DNA of 36,222 bases from Elusimicrobia bacterium CG_4_9_14_3_um_filter_62_55 (GTDB lineage: Bacteria; Elusimicrobiota; Elusimicrobia; UBA1565): contig PFUL01000090.1 in the NCBI GenBank assembly GCA_002790095.1, forward strand, positions 1 through 36,222, written 5' to 3'. Positions within the stretch are counted from its first letter, which is position 1, and the number at the start of each line of letters is the position of its first letter. The notes beneath the pieces were generated by a model. That model was not told where the DNA came from and made no database searches. It saw only the letters and a list, made by a program, of their open reading frames with translations. The translations under genes were made by a program, and so were the position numbers. This document shows positions 18,782 to 28,391 of this stretch, in pieces.

Positions 18782-20563
18782 TTACTCCCCCGACCGGCGC
18801 GCGCTCCCGCGCAGCTCAGCCTGGAGTCTCCCAAATTCCTTCTGAATTTCCCCATCGAGGGGGATCTCACCGTCGATCATCTTGAGCACCAACGGCTCCA
18901 ACACCGATAACCGGCGCTGCTTGCGCCGCACGCTGACGAGTTCCCCGAGAACCGTCCCAGGGCCCTCGATCGCGCGTTCGTCGTTGAGCAGGTCCCGCAG
19001 CAATCCCGCCTCGGCCTCATCCAGCCCCTCTTCGACGCGATGGTGCCAATGGGAAGCGGCGTCCGGCTTGGAAAGCTCCTCGCGCATCCGCGTAAAAATG
19101 TTCCCGGCCCGCGGGTCCTCGAAGTCGCTTTCAGACACGAGCGTGCCCTCGCCGACGACGAGTCCCGGCTCGCGCACGAGGCAGGCGAGGATGTCCCGGT
19201 CGACCACCGGAAGCGGCTTCAGCGAAGCCCGTTCGATCTCCTCCCGCGCGGGCCGCCGGGCGGCCGGCGCCTGCGCCCCGCGATCCAATTGCCGCCGCAG
19301 GGACGCCTCATCCACCTTCAACGACTCCGCGAGATGACGCAGCCATTCCCCCCGCAGCACCTCATCGGAGCATTTGCGTATCGTCGACAAAACCTCGGCC
19401 GCGATGCGGGCCTTTTCCTCGGAGGAAATCGCGCCGCTGCGCCCCTTCAAGAGCACGCGGGTCTTGAACGCGGCTAAATCCTCGGCGGAGTCGATCGCCT
19501 CCTGAAACGCCTCCGCGCCTTCAGCCTGCAGCAATTCATCGGGGTCTTTCGCACCGGGGACCGTCGCCACGGAAACGCCCAGTCCTTGCGCGAGCGTCAT
19601 TTCGGCGCCGCGAAGCGCCGCGGCGGCCCCGGCCGCGTCCGCGTCGAAAACGATCGTCACATGGTCGACGAAGCGCTTGAGCGTCGCGATGTGCTCCTCG
19701 GTCAACGCCGTGCCCAGAGGAGCGCAGGCGTTGAGAAATCCGAATTGATGGGCGGCGATCACGTCCATGTAGCCTTCGAGCAGCAGCGCCCGGCGCGCCT
19801 TGCGCATCGCGGGCAGCGCGAGGTCCATCGCATAAAGGGATTTGCGTTTCGAAAAGAACTGGGACTCGCTGGAGTTGACGTACTTCGGCTCTTCCGCGCC
19901 GAGCGTCCGGCCGCCGAAACCGACGACTTCCCCCTTTCCGTTATGGATCGGGAAGATCACGCGCTCGTCCCAGAAGAATTCCTTGATCGACCCTTGCCGT
20001 TCGGCGGCGAGACCCGCGTCCACGAGCACCGCGCTGTCGAGCCCCTTCTTGGCCGCCGCCGCCAGCAACCCGCCCCGTTTGGGCCGGTAGCCGAGCCTGA
20101 AGCGCTCGATCGTCTCGGCCGTCAGTCCGCGCCGCGAGAAATAGTCCCGTCCGGCCTGCGCCTCGGGGCGATCGATAAGAATGCGGTGGTAGTACTCCCG
20201 CGCGCTTTCGAGAGCGTCCTTGGCCTGTTGCCGCCGCTTGTCCTGGGCCGTGAGCACGCGCGGCTGGGGCTTCACCTCGATGCCGACGCGCTCACCGAGC
20301 TTCTCGAGCGCTTCGGGGAAGGAGAGCCCCTCCAGCTTCATCACAAACTTGTAGATATCGCCGCCTTCCCCGCACCCGAAGCAGTGATAGATCTGGCGCT
20401 CCTGATTCACCTGAAACGAGGCCGATTTTTCATCGTGGAACGGACAGCGCGCCCAAAACCCGCGCCCCTTCTGCTTCAGGGTCGGGATGTACTCGCGCAC
20501 AAGCTCGACGATGTCGGTCTTGTCGCGGATCTCTTCTTTGATGTTTTCGGCGATGCGGGCCAT
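18782..20563 (-). CDS. dnaG: DNA primase DnaG
   Basis: 593 aa, usual length. Synthesises RNA primers at the replication fork together with DnaB helicase. N-terminal zinc ribbon with C40, H43, C61 and C64 ([24 protein letters not shown]). The TOPRIM catalytic core begins near residue 260 ([16 protein letters not shown]), with the acidic FDADAAG metal site at 306-312. The C-terminal helicase-binding region is less conserved. The ATG at 20563 has no Shine-Dalgarno sequence (TTTTTACCCGATG) and sits just after a terminator hairpin, so expression is probably kept low, as known for dnaG in the E. coli rpsU-dnaG-rpoD operon. Confidence 0.98.
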   Translation of the reverse strand: MARIAENIKEEIRDKTDIVELVREYIPTLKQKGRGFWARCPFHDEKSASFQVNQERQIYHCFGCGEGGDIYKFVMKLEGLSFPEALEKLGERVGIEVKPQPRVLTAQDKRRQQAKDALESAREYYHRILIDRPEAQAGRDYFSRRGLTAETIERFRLGYRPKRGGLLAAAAKKGLDSAVLVDAGLAAERQGSIKEFFWDERVIFPIHNGKGEVVGFGGRTLGAEEPKYVNSSESQFFSKRKSLYAMDLALPAMRKARRALLLEGYMDVIAAHQFGFLNACAPLGTALTEEHIATLKRFVDHVTIVFDADAAGAAAALRGAEMTLAQGLGVSVATVPGAKDPDELLQAEGAEAFQEAIDSAEDLAAFKTRVLLKGRSGAISSEEKARIAAEVLSTIRKCSDEVLRGEWLRHLAESLKVDEASLRRQLDRGAQAPAARRPAREEIERASLKPLPVVDRDILACLVREPGLVVGEGTLVSESDFEDPRAGNIFTRMREELSKPDAASHWHHRVEEGLDEAEAGLLRDLLNDERAIEGPGTVLGELVSVRRKQRRLSVLEPLVLKMIDGEIPLDGEIQKEFGRLQAELRGSARRSGE

Positions 20564-20567
20564 CGGG

Positions 20568-20610
20568 TAAAAACGCTCAAGTGCGCCCCCCGCCGCGCGG
20601 GGGGCGCACT
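20568..20610 (-). terminator. Intra-operon terminator between rpsU and dnaG
   Basis: A perfect stem of 12-13 bp (AGTGCGCCCCCC paired with GGGGGGCGCACT, 20580-20610) has a five-base loop. On the minus strand it is followed by TTGAGCG and then five T (20573-20569). It lies between rpsU and dnaG, where E. coli has a known partial terminator that sets the high S21 to primase ratio. Partial termination here is inferred by analogy. Confidence 0.8.
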
Positions 20611-20627
20611 GTCGCGTGAACTGCGTC

Positions 20628-20828
20628 TTAACGACTGCTGCGGCGGCGCTTGAGACGGCGCAGTTTGCGTTCGGCTTCCTTCTGCTTGATCTTGCGAAGG
20701 ACGCTCGGAGACGTGTGATGCTCGCGCCGACGGATCTCCTTGAGGATTCCGTTGCGCTCGCAATCGCGCTTGAAGCGGCGGAGAGCCTCTTCGATCGACT
20801 CTCCCTCGCGAATTTTAATGAACACCAT
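20628..20828 (-). CDS. rpsU: Small ribosomal subunit protein bS21
   Basis: 66 aa from ATG at 20828 (GGTGA about 9 bases upstream); a TTG three codons earlier is also in frame. Basic protein of the 30S subunit needed for normal initiation of translation. The typical core IREGESIEEALRRFKRDCER is followed by a highly basic tail ending RRLKRRRSSR. Length fits the family (about 58-71 aa). First gene of the rpsU-dnaG-rpoD block and separated from dnaG by a terminator hairpin. Confidence 0.95.
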   Translation of the reverse strand: MVFIKIREGESIEEALRRFKRDCERNGILKEIRRREHHTSPSVLRKIKQKEAERKLRRLKRRRSSR

Positions 20829-20878
20829 GTAATTCAATCACCGCCTTCTGCCGCATGCAGAATCAAATTCGGCCCGGT

Positions 20879-21241
20879 TCATCCCGGAGGCCAATTCATC
20901 CGCCTGCCCGCAAGCAGGTGGTAGTGCACGTGGAAGACCGACTGTCCGGCCCCTCGGCCGTTGTTGGTCACCACGCGAAAATCTTTGAGGCCCTGATCGG
21001 CGGCGATTTTCGCCGCGGCGACCTGCACCTTTCCGAGAACGCCCGCGTCCGCGTCGGTCGCGGTCGATACGCTGTCGATGTGGCGTTTCGGAATCACCAG
21101 CACATGCGTGGGCGCCACCGGATGGAGATCTTCAAAGGCGAGCACATCCTCGTCTTCGTAGACCTCTTTAGACGGAATCTCTCCAGCGACGATTTTGCAG
21201 AAAATGCAGTCCGATGACAACCGAAAAACCTCGGAAAACAT
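20879..21241 (-). CDS. HIT-family (HinT-like) purine nucleotide hydrolase
   Basis: 120 aa. Histidine-triad proteins of the HinT branch hydrolyse nucleoside phosphoramidates such as AMP-lysine. An N-terminal zinc-type CxxC motif (DCIFCKIVAGEIPS, C12 and C15) and the catalytic HVHYH at 104-108 (QSVFHVHYHLLAGR) are intact. The start at 21241 lies six bases after the mtaB stop and carries no strong ribosome-binding site, so it is probably translated by coupling. Some relatives begin a few residues later, near an in-frame TTG. Part of the minus-strand operon. Confidence 0.95.
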   Translation of the reverse strand: MFSEVFRLSSDCIFCKIVAGEIPSKEVYEDEDVLAFEDLHPVAPTHVLVIPKRHIDSVSTATDADAGVLGKVQVAAAKIAADQGLKDFRVVTNNGRGAGQSVFHVHYHLLAGRRMNWPPG

Positions 21242-21247
21242 TATAAA

Positions 21248-22498
21248 TCATTTAGTCGCCGAGGCCAACACCGAACCGCCTTCGATCTTAATTAGTTGAG
21301 CCCAGGAAAGGATTTTTTGAGGATTTCGATCCAAAACCACTCTCAGGAAATGCTCCGTCGTCCCCTCCACCCGGGATCCGCGGGCTTCCACCAGCACGCG
21401 GCGGCGCTTCCCGAGATGCCGATTCGCGAAGGCGGCGCAAAACTCCAAGTCGATGGCGCGCATGCGGTCCGCGCGGGCGCGCAGCGTTTCGGCGGGAAGA
21501 TGCCCTGAGCCCCGCGCGGCAGGAGTGCCGTCGCGATCCGAGTAGCGGAAAATATGAAGTCCGTCGAAGCCGATCTCCCGCACAAAGGATTCGCTTTCGA
21601 GCGCTTCGTCCTCGCTCTCGCCCGGGAAACCGACCATGAGGTCGGTGAAAAGACCGACGTCGATTCCGCGCGCGCGCAGCGCGGCGATTCTATGGGCGTA
21701 GAAACGGGTGGAGTACCAGCGCTTCATCCGTTGGAGCACGGCTTGCGAGCCGCTTTGCAGGGGCAGATGAAACGAGGGCGCGACCTTCCCCTCGCTTTTC
21801 TCGAAGAGATCGAGGAAGCGCTCAGTGATGTCGGTGATCTCGAACGACGAAAGCCGAATGCGGAAATCGCCTTCGATGCCGAGCAGCCTCTCAAGCATCG
21901 CGCAAAAATCGACGCGCCTGCCGGATGCGTCCTGCGTGAGGTAGCGCCCGAGCCGGACGCCGCACAAGACGATCTCGCCGTAGCCGCCCTCGACGAGAAC
22001 GCGGATCTCGCGCTCGAGGTCCGCGATCGGCTTCGTCGTCATCGTGGGACGGACAGACGGGATGATGCAGTAGGTGCAGTGCATGTTGCAGCCGTCCTGC
22101 ACTTTCACGAACGCGCGCGAGCGATCCGCGTAGCCGCGAATGCCGGCGTACTCCGGAGCGCTTTGGCACCCGAGCATCGCCGGGATGTCGTCCTTATTCT
22201 CATTGGAAACGATCGTCGCCGCGGGAGCGGCCGCGCGCACGGACTCGGGATGGCGCGTCGCAAGGCAGCCGGTGACGACGAGGCGCGCGGCCGGATTGCG
22301 GCGCGAGATGCGGCGCAGCAACAGAAGCGCGTCCTTGTCGGCCTCTCCGGTAACCGTGCAGGTATTCACGACGCACAGATCGGCGGTCTCGAAATCGCGG
22401 ACGGCGACCGAAACCCCGTCGGCGAGCAGTTTTTCCTTGATCCCCTCGGTCTCGTACTGGTTGACCCGGCACCCGAAGGTCTTCGTATACAACTTCAT
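21248..22498 (-). CDS. mtaB: tRNA t6A37 methylthiotransferase MtaB
   Basis: 416 aa. Radical-SAM methylthiotransferase converting t6A to ms2t6A at position 37 of ANN-decoding tRNAs. The N-terminal UPF0004 domain has three cluster cysteines (C10 in TFGCRVNQYETEG, C47 in NTCTVTGEAD, C78 in VVTGCLATR). The radical-SAM CxxxCxxC is at 137-144 (GCNMHCTYCIIPSVRP). A TRAM-like end begins near residue 370 (RRVLVEARGSRVEG). The opening MKLYTKTFGCRVNQYE is characteristic of MtaB rather than MiaB or RimO. It follows the 51-aa zinc protein by four bases. Confidence 0.95.
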   Translation of the reverse strand: MKLYTKTFGCRVNQYETEGIKEKLLADGVSVAVRDFETADLCVVNTCTVTGEADKDALLLLRRISRRNPAARLVVTGCLATRHPESVRAAAPAATIVSNENKDDIPAMLGCQSAPEYAGIRGYADRSRAFVKVQDGCNMHCTYCIIPSVRPTMTTKPIADLEREIRVLVEGGYGEIVLCGVRLGRYLTQDASGRRVDFCAMLERLLGIEGDFRIRLSSFEITDITERFLDLFEKSEGKVAPSFHLPLQSGSQAVLQRMKRWYSTRFYAHRIAALRARGIDVGLFTDLMVGFPGESEDEALESESFVREIGFDGLHIFRYSDRDGTPAARGSGHLPAETLRARADRMRAIDLEFCAAFANRHLGKRRRVLVEARGSRVEGTTEHFLRVVLDRNPQKILSWAQLIKIEGGSVLASATK

Positions 22499-22502
22499 CG
22501 GC

Positions 22503-22658
22503 TCAATCCGGGTCGGGTTTGCGGTTGGGAAGTTCGTTGCGGCATTCTTCGCAGAGGTCGAGAAGCACCATGCGGTTGGCGCTGGAAAGGTCCGGAACCT
22601 CGGTTTTATAGAGCTCCATGTCGGGACGACGACAGAAAAGGCAGCGGCCGATGATCAA
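22503..22658 (-). CDS. 51-residue zinc-ribbon-like protein
   Basis: A small minus-strand gene overlapping the rsmE stop by four bases (TTGA) and ending four bases before the mtaB ATG. Start TTG at 22658, stop TGA at 22505-22503. The protein begins MIIGRCLFCRRPDMELY and contains a second pair in LDLCEECRNELPNRKPDPD: two CxxC knuckles (C6/C9 and C36/C39) about 26 residues apart, as expected for one zinc site. A later ATG would lose the first pair, so TTG is preferred. The exact fit between neighbouring genes supports it. I do not recognise the family; RNA- or protein-binding zinc ribbons of this size are common. Confidence 0.7.
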   Translation of the reverse strand: MIIGRCLFCRRPDMELYKTEVPDLSSANRMVLLDLCEECRNELPNRKPDPD

Positions 22659-23422
22659 AGGGCCCCCAGTTCATACAAGATGATCGACGCGGCGGAAATC
22701 GCCGCGGTCTCGGCGCGCAGCACGTTCGGGCCGAGACTGAAGAAATTCGCGTCCTCGTATTCGGCGATCTCCAGTTCCTCCTTCGAGAAGCCGCCTTCGG
22801 GACCGATGAAGAGACTCACCGTCAGCCCCTTCTTATTCTCCTCACGCGCCTTGCGCAGCGTCTCCCGCAGTCCCGCGTAGGTCGACGCTCCCGGATGCCG
22901 TTCCCAACCGAGCAGCAGCAGCCCTCGCTTCGCCGCCGACGGGACGGCCTCGCGGAAATTCTGCGGCTCGTTCAGCGTCGGAAAGATGCCGCGCTCGCAC
23001 TGCTTCGCCGCGCCTTCAATGATTTTGTGCCAGCGCTCGGTCTTGTTCTTCGAAATCTCGCGGGTCTGGACGATGGTGCGGGGAGTGATGACCGGCGTAA
23101 ACGAAGCGATGCCGAGTTCTGTTCCCTTCTCCAAAGCCCACTCCCAATGCGCCGGTTTCTTCAGCACGCCGAGGTATAAATGCAGATCGACGGAAATCGC
23201 CTTCAACGGAGCTTGGGAGCGCTTGACGATGTCTCCCTCCACTGTGCCGTCCCCGAGGATTTTGCGGATGACCCCGGAGTACTTTCCCCCTTCCCCGTCG
23301 AAAAGCTCGACCTCGGAGCCCTCGGTCCGGCGCAGGACCCGGGTCACGTGAAACGCCTCGGGGCCGCGCAGCACAAAACGCTGCCCGTCGATGTCTTCAA
23401 GCTTCAGAATGAATTGAGGCAT
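22655..23422 (-). CDS. rsmE: 16S rRNA m3U1498 methyltransferase RsmE
   Basis: 255 aa from ATG at 23422, preceded by GAGGA with 8-base spacing; the longer TTG-type start at 23449 lacks such a site. A SPOUT-class SAM methyltransferase that modifies U1498 of 16S rRNA. N-terminal PUA-like domain (about 1-75; FHVTRVLRRTEGSEVELFDG), then the knotted SPOUT domain with SLFIGPEGGFSKEELE and FFSLGPNVLRAETAAI. Commonly found next to dnaJ, as here (39 bases). Confidence 0.95.
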   Translation of the reverse strand: MPQFILKLEDIDGQRFVLRGPEAFHVTRVLRRTEGSEVELFDGEGGKYSGVIRKILGDGTVEGDIVKRSQAPLKAISVDLHLYLGVLKKPAHWEWALEKGTELGIASFTPVITPRTIVQTREISKNKTERWHKIIEGAAKQCERGIFPTLNEPQNFREAVPSAAKRGLLLLGWERHPGASTYAGLRETLRKAREENKKGLTVSLFIGPEGGFSKEELEIAEYEDANFFSLGPNVLRAETAAISAASIILYELGAL

Positions 23423-23461
23423 AACCGCGGTCCTCTTATGCTGGATCAAGCGCCGGCGGAA

Positions 23462-24643
23462 TCAATCTCCCCCGAAGATTTTCTTGAAGATTCCGCCGCC
23501 TTCGTCCTTGGGCTTCTTCGGGGTTTTGCGCCGTTCACGCTTGGCAGTTCCGGAGGGCTCTCCGTTTTCTCCCAGCGTGCGCTGAAACCGTTCCAAAATG
23601 TCCCTCTGCTCGGGGCTCAGTTCGTTAGGCACCTCGATGCGCACCTTCACGAGCATGTCGCCGAACCCGCGGCCGCGCAGCCGCGGCATCCCCTTCTCCT
23701 TCATGCGCAGCATCATTCCATCGCGCGCTCCCCCGGGGACCTTGATCTTAGACGCCTCACCCGAGATCGTCCGGACTTCGATGCTCCCCCCCAACGCCGC
23801 CTGGGGAAAGGAAATCTGGCGCTCGACGATGAGATCATCCTCGTCGCGTTCGAAACGGGGATCCGGCTTCACGCGCACCACCACGTAGAGGTCTCCCGGC
23901 TCGCCGCCGCGCGCGCCGGTCTCGCCTTCGCCCGCGATGCGCAGGGTCGCACCGTCGTAGACGCCCGCGGGAATTCGGATCGTCACCTTGTGGGAGTTTT
24001 TCACGCGACCGGCGCCGCGGCAGGAGCTGCAGGGTGTTTCCACGGTCCGGCCTTCGCCGCCGCAGGACGAACAGGTCTGCGTCATCGCAAAGAAACCTTG
24101 TGAAAACTGCACTCGTCCGGAACCGTTGCAGGTTCCGCACCGACGCATTCCGGAGCCCGGCTTCGCTCCGGAACCGTCGCAAGTTCCGCAGGGCTCAATG
24201 CGGTCGTACTGCAGCGGGAACCGAGTCCCCTCGTACGCGTCTTCCAGGCTGACCTCGACCTCGTATTTTAGATCGTGCCCGCGCTTGGAACGCTGGCGGC
24301 GTCCGCCGCCCTGCCCCCCGAAGCCTCCGGCGAAGAAGTTTTCGAAGAGATCCCCGAAAATATCTCCGGCGTCCGCGCCTTGGCCGAAGCCCCCCGGAAA
24401 ACCGCCGGGACCCCCGGCCGCGCCCGAGACGCCGGCCTCGCCGTACTGGTCGTAGAGCTTTCGCCTTTTGGCGTCGGAGAGAACTTCGTATGCGGTGTTC
24501 GCCTCTTTGAACCGTTGTTCCGCGGCGCCGTCCCCGGGATTGCGGTCCGGATGGTGCTTTAACGCGAGCTTCCGATAGGCCTTCTTGATCTCGGCCTCGG
24601 TGGCGTTGCGCGGAACCCCCAGCAGCTCGTAATAGTCGGCCAT
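23462..24643 (-). CDS. dnaJ: Chaperone DnaJ (Hsp40)
   Basis: 393 aa. Co-chaperone that delivers unfolded clients to DnaK and stimulates its ATPase. J domain at 1-70 with HPD at 31-33 ([11 protein letters not shown]), then a Gly/Phe-rich stretch (about 75-115). The cysteine-rich domain has four CxxCxGxG repeats ([32 protein letters not shown]), and the C-terminal substrate-binding domains follow. The end is lysine/arginine-rich ([17 protein letters not shown]). It starts 24 bases after dnaK in the HrcA-controlled operon. Confidence 0.98.
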   Translation of the reverse strand: MADYYELLGVPRNATEAEIKKAYRKLALKHHPDRNPGDGAAEQRFKEANTAYEVLSDAKRRKLYDQYGEAGVSGAAGGPGGFPGGFGQGADAGDIFGDLFENFFAGGFGGQGGGRRQRSKRGHDLKYEVEVSLEDAYEGTRFPLQYDRIEPCGTCDGSGAKPGSGMRRCGTCNGSGRVQFSQGFFAMTQTCSSCGGEGRTVETPCSSCRGAGRVKNSHKVTIRIPAGVYDGATLRIAGEGETGARGGEPGDLYVVVRVKPDPRFERDEDDLIVERQISFPQAALGGSIEVRTISGEASKIKVPGGARDGMMLRMKEKGMPRLRGRGFGDMLVKVRIEVPNELSPEQRDILERFQRTLGENGEPSGTAKRERRKTPKKPKDEGGGIFKKIFGGD

Positions 24644-24667
24644 CGGCTTCCCCGGCGAACCGCCGCG

Positions 24668-26548
24668 CTACTCCTTCTCGTCCTCGACGACTTCCGCGTC
24701 CACCGCGTCGTCCTTCGCGGATTTCTTGCCTCCGTCGGCGGCGGTCGCCTTCCCGTTGGCTTCAGTCCCATTGGGCGCTGCCCCCGAAGGCTGCTGCGCC
24801 GCGGATTCCTTGTAGATGGCCTCGCCCAGCTTCTGGGAGGCTTTCATCACCTCGTCCTTGGCCTTGTTGATCTTCTCCGGATCATCGGATTTCAATGCTT
24901 CCTTAAGATCGGAAACAGCGTTGTCGATCGCCCCGCGTTCTTCTTGGGGAATTTTCCCGCCGTGCTCCTTAAGCGCCTTCTCGGTCGAGAACAGCACCGA
25001 GTCGGCTTCGTTTTTCGCCTCGACCTTGGCCTTGGTTTTTTTGTCCTCTTCGGAAAACTTCTCGGCTTCCTTGACGAACTTCTGGATCTCGTCTTCGGAC
25101 AATTTGTTTTTTGCCGTGATGGTAATGTGCTGCGCCTTCTTCGTCCCGAGATCTTCGGCCTTGACGTTGACGCTGCCGTTGGCGTCGATCGAGAAGGTCA
25201 CCTTGATTTGCGGGGTTCCGCGCGGAGCCGGCGGGATGCCGTCCAAGTCGAATTTCCCCAGCGAGACGTTGTCTTTCGACATCGGCCGTTCGCCCTGAAG
25301 GACGTGGACCGTGACCGCCGGCTGATTGTCCGCGGCGGTCGAGAAGGTCTGGGATTTTTCCACGGGGATCGTCGTGTTCCGCTCAATCAGCGGCGTCATA
25401 ACGCCTCCCAGCGTCTCGATGCCCAAAGTCAGCGGGGTCACATCGAGAAGTAAAACATCCTTCACCTCTCCGGTGAGCACGGCGGCCTGGATCGCAGCCC
25501 CTTGGGAAACGCATTCCATCGGGTCCACGCCGCGTTCGACCTTTTTGCCGACATAATCCTCCACGAACTTCTGGACGATCGGCATTCGCGTCGGGCCGCC
25601 TACGAGGATGATCTTCGTGATGTCGGAGGTCTTGAGCTTCGCGTCGCCCAGCGCGTTTTGGATCGATTCCCGACACCGGTCCACGATCGCGGAAACGAGC
25701 GACTCGAGCTTCGCTCGGGTCAGTTTGTGCACCAAATGCTTGGGCTGGTTGTTCTCAGCCGTGATAAACGGAAGATTGAGGTCGGTCTCGAACACGTTCG
25801 AGAGCTCGATCTTAGCCTTCTCGGCCGCCTCGCGCACACGCTGCATCGCCATTTCGTCTTTGGAGAGGTCGATGCCGGTTTCCTTCTTGAACTCGCCGCA
25901 GATGTGATCAATCAGGGCGTTGTCCATGTCCGTGCCGCCGAGCTTCGTATCCCCCGAGGTGGACATTACCTCGAACACGCCGCCGCCGAACTCCATCACC
26001 GTCACGTCGAGGGTGCCGCCGCCGAGGTCGAACACCATGATCTTCTCGTCGCCGCCCTTCTTGTCGATACCGTAGGCGAGGCACGCGGCCGTCGGCTCGT
26101 TGATGATGCGCACGACCTCGAGTCCCGCTATCTGGCCGGCATCCTTCGTCGCCTGACGCTGGTTGTCGTTAAAGTACGCGGGCACCGTGATCACGGCCTT
26201 GTCGACGGTGTCTCCGAGGAACGCCTCCGCGTCTTTCTTCACCTTCTGGAGCACGAACGCCGACAGCTGCTGCGGGGTGTATTCCTCTCCGTGAAGCTTG
26301 TATTTGTAGGCCTCGCCCATTTGGCGCTTAAACCGGGCCGCGGTCCCCTCGATGTTCGCGACGGCCTGCCGGCGCGCGGGCTCCCCGACGAGCCGCTGCC
26401 CGTCCTTAGTGAACGCGACATAGGACGGGAACGCCTTTCCGCCGACGCTCGTTCCTTCCGCCGAAGGGATCACCGAGGGCTTCCCTCCCTCCATGACCGC
26501 CGCGGCAGTATTGGAAGTCCCCAGATCGATTCCGATAATTTTGCTCAT
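24668..26548 (-). CDS. dnaK: Chaperone DnaK (Hsp70)
   Basis: 626 aa, usual length. ATP-dependent chaperone of protein folding. The nucleotide-binding domain starts with [19 protein letters not shown] and holds the second phosphate motif [20 protein letters not shown] and [14 protein letters not shown]. The linker [16 protein letters not shown] leads to the substrate-binding domain and the helical lid, ending in an acidic tail ([10 protein letters not shown]). Its ATG overlaps the grpE stop (ATGA), so the two are translationally coupled. Confidence 0.99.
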   Translation of the reverse strand: MSKIIGIDLGTSNTAAAVMEGGKPSVIPSAEGTSVGGKAFPSYVAFTKDGQRLVGEPARRQAVANIEGTAARFKRQMGEAYKYKLHGEEYTPQQLSAFVLQKVKKDAEAFLGDTVDKAVITVPAYFNDNQRQATKDAGQIAGLEVVRIINEPTAACLAYGIDKKGGDEKIMVFDLGGGTLDVTVMEFGGGVFEVMSTSGDTKLGGTDMDNALIDHICGEFKKETGIDLSKDEMAMQRVREAAEKAKIELSNVFETDLNLPFITAENNQPKHLVHKLTRAKLESLVSAIVDRCRESIQNALGDAKLKTSDITKIILVGGPTRMPIVQKFVEDYVGKKVERGVDPMECVSQGAAIQAAVLTGEVKDVLLLDVTPLTLGIETLGGVMTPLIERNTTIPVEKSQTFSTAADNQPAVTVHVLQGERPMSKDNVSLGKFDLDGIPPAPRGTPQIKVTFSIDANGSVNVKAEDLGTKKAQHITITAKNKLSEDEIQKFVKEAEKFSEEDKKTKAKVEAKNEADSVLFSTEKALKEHGGKIPQEERGAIDNAVSDLKEALKSDDPEKINKAKDEVMKASQKLGEAIYKESAAQQPSGAAPNGTEANGKATAADGGKKSAKDDAVDAEVVEDEKE

Positions 26549-27117
26549 AATGTTCTCCTCTTCGCGATGCGGACCTTGGCGGCGCGAAAAACGCGTCCGC
26601 CGATGAGGTATCCGCGCTGTAGTTCCTCGACGACGACGCCTTCGTCGTATTCGTCGGTTTCCACTTGACCGAGCACTTCGTGCCGGTCGAAATCGTACCG
26701 CTCGCCGACCGCGGCGATCGCGCAGACGCCTTCGGCCTTGAACAGCTTGGTGAACTCTTGAAAAATCATTTCCAGCCCGCGCACGAGTTCGTCCGCCGCA
26801 GCGCCCTCGCCGTCGCCGGCCCGCCGCGCGATTTGATCATGCGCCGAGAGCAGCACATCGTAGAGCGGAATCATCTTTTCGAGGAGTTCCGTTTTCCCGT
26901 GGCGGATCAGTTCCGGCTTCTCTCGGTCGACGCGCTTGCGGTAGTTCTCGTAGTCCGCCTTCAGCCGCAGCAACTGCTCGAAGTACTGCTTCTTTTCCGC
27001 TTCAAGGGCCTCGATGCGAGTGCGCTGCTCCGAACCGGATTCGACCGGAACGCCGCCGTTATCCGACTCGACCGGCTCGACCGCCTCTTCTTCTTGCCGC
27101 TGCTCAGCTTCGCTCAT
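26545..27117 (-). CDS. grpE: Nucleotide exchange factor GrpE
   Basis: 190 aa. Releases ADP from DnaK. An acidic disordered start (residues 1-32) precedes a long coiled-coil ([20 protein letters not shown], then [20 protein letters not shown]) and the C-terminal beta domain with the family signature near [20 protein letters not shown]. The gene overlaps hrcA by 14 bases at its start and dnaK by four at its end. Confidence 0.97.
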   Translation of the reverse strand: MSEAEQRQEEEAVEPVESDNGGVPVESGSEQRTRIEALEAEKKQYFEQLLRLKADYENYRKRVDREKPELIRHGKTELLEKMIPLYDVLLSAHDQIARRAGDGEGAAADELVRGLEMIFQEFTKLFKAEGVCAIAAVGERYDFDRHEVLGQVETDEYDEGVVVEELQRGYLIGGRVFRAAKVRIAKRRTL

Positions 27118-28198
27118 TGTCGTCCCACGATTCCAAGGTCCGGCTCACGACGCGGCCGACATAGTCGACCAAGGACATCATTCGAGAATACTCCATGCGC
27201 TTGCCGCCCAAAACGCCGAGCGCGCCGACCGGGCGTCCGCCGACCCGATAGACGGTCGTCACCAGGCTTAAATTCCGCAGTTCGGGCATCGCGTTTTCTT
27301 CGCCGATCCGCACCTGTACGGCCTTCTGCTCCGGCCCGATTGAATCGACGGCAAAACGCACTTCGTCCTGCAAAAGCGATGCGAGGGCCTTGCGCTCCTC
27401 CATCACACGCATCAGGGACTGAATGTCGGCCAAGTCTCCAAGTTCCGCGCCCCCATCCACAAGACTCACCGTTCCGTCAAGGAACAACTTCTCCGGCGCA
27501 TCGGCCAGATCGAGTTCTTCCAGCAGTTGATTGGCGAGTTGATGAAGTTCCCGCAATTCCCGTTCCGTGATCTCGATCTGCGACGCCAGGGCGCGGCGCA
27601 CTTCAGAAATGGAGCGTCCAAAAGCGTTGTCGTTTAAAAACCGATTCAGAACGTTTAGCCGCTCGGCAGAAGGGTCAAACGACAGCTTGATGGGCCAATG
27701 GCGAACCTGTCCGTTCTGCGTGACGACGATCGCCAGAACCTGCTGATACCCGACGGGAATCAACTCGAGGCGCTTGAGCGTCTCGCAGTCGAAGTCCGGA
27801 GAAAGAACCAGCCCCGTCTTGTGAGATAAATGAGCCAGAACCTTCGAGGTCTGAAGCAGCAGGCGATCGAGTTCGGCGAGACGGTTTCCGTATTGCTTCT
27901 CAATCCGCGCCTTTTCGTTGGAGGCCAGGCGCTGCACATCGTGCAGATAGTCGACGTAGACCCGATAGCCCCGGTCGGTCGGGATGCGCCCGGCCGAGGT
28001 ATGCGGCTGTTGGAGGTAGCCCTCGTCCTCAAGCTCCTTAAGGATGTTTCGGAGCGTCGCGCTGGAAAGATCAAGCCCCCCTTCCTCGGCGATCGTCGAC
28101 GAGGCGATCGGACGAGAGGTCTCGATAAAATGGTGCACCACCCACTGGAGAACACGGTGTTTGCGGTCGGCGGCGACGGTAGGATCAAGTTGGCGCAT
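27104..28198 (-). CDS. hrcA: Heat-inducible transcription repressor HrcA
   Basis: 364 aa from ATG at 28198. Binds CIRCE operators and represses chaperone genes; its activity depends on GroEL in studied species. N-terminal winged helix at about 1-80 (VVHHFIETSRPIASSTIAEE; LSSATLRNILKELEDEGYLQ; HTSAGRIPTDRGYRVYVDYL), then the GAF-like and inserted dimerisation domains; C-terminal GGKRMEYSRMMSLVDYV is typical. A TTG at 28207 is in frame but would start inside the CIRCE element. First gene of the operon and autoregulated, judging from the CIRCE immediately upstream. Confidence 0.97.
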   Translation of the reverse strand: MRQLDPTVAADRKHRVLQWVVHHFIETSRPIASSTIAEEGGLDLSSATLRNILKELEDEGYLQQPHTSAGRIPTDRGYRVYVDYLHDVQRLASNEKARIEKQYGNRLAELDRLLLQTSKVLAHLSHKTGLVLSPDFDCETLKRLELIPVGYQQVLAIVVTQNGQVRHWPIKLSFDPSAERLNVLNRFLNDNAFGRSISEVRRALASQIEITERELRELHQLANQLLEELDLADAPEKLFLDGTVSLVDGGAELGDLADIQSLMRVMEERKALASLLQDEVRFAVDSIGPEQKAVQVRIGEENAMPELRNLSLVTTVYRVGGRPVGALGVLGGKRMEYSRMMSLVDYVGRVVSRTLESWDDNERS

Positions 28199-28200
28199 AA

Positions 28201-28227
28201 TTAGCAATCCACGGTGTTGACTGCTAA
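28201..28227. promoter_or_regulatory. CIRCE operator (HrcA binding site)
   Basis: TTAGCAATC (28201-28209), nine bases, GACTGCTAA (28219-28227): the canonical 9-N9-9 architecture with one change per arm from TTAGCACTC/GAGTGCTAA, each leaving one mismatched position. It begins right after the -10 box of the hrcA promoter, covers the predicted start near 28221 and ends two bases before the hrcA ATG. Confidence 0.95.
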
Positions 28228-28256
28228 ATTATATTCACCCAGCGCTCGGATGTCAA
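28228..28256 (-). promoter_or_regulatory. Perfect-consensus sigma-70 promoter of the hrcA operon
   Basis: Minus strand TTGACA (28256-28251), 17-base spacer, TATAAT (28233-28228): all twelve consensus bases and the ideal spacing. With the CIRCE directly downstream, this is a strong promoter held down by HrcA. Confidence 0.95.
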
Positions 28257-28327
28257 TCCCGCCAAATTCAATAAATAACGGTATTTTTAGCGACTTTCAC
28301 CCGAAAACCCGCGGGGCCTCCCGTCGG

Positions 28328-28357
28328 TTGAAGCAGGCGCGGGAACAATTCTATAAT
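28328..28357 (+). promoter_or_regulatory. Sigma-70 promoter of pckG
   Basis: TTGAAG (28328-28333), 18-base spacer, TATAAT (28352-28357). Predicted start near 28364, giving a leader of about 28 bases with a TGGAGG ribosome-binding site (28382-28387). It diverges from the hrcA promoter about 140 bases away. Confidence 0.8.
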
Positions 28358-28391
28358 TTTGGCATGCCGTAGACGTTTCTCTGGAGGCCAA

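Noticed and set aside
19586-20653. 355-aa plus-strand frame
   Set aside because: Antisense shadow of dnaG with no recognisable protein features.
25502-26668. 388-aa plus-strand frame
   Set aside because: Antisense shadow of dnaK.
28199-28207. TTG start of hrcA at 28207
   Set aside because: It would begin inside the CIRCE; the ATG at 28198 gives the normal family N-terminus.
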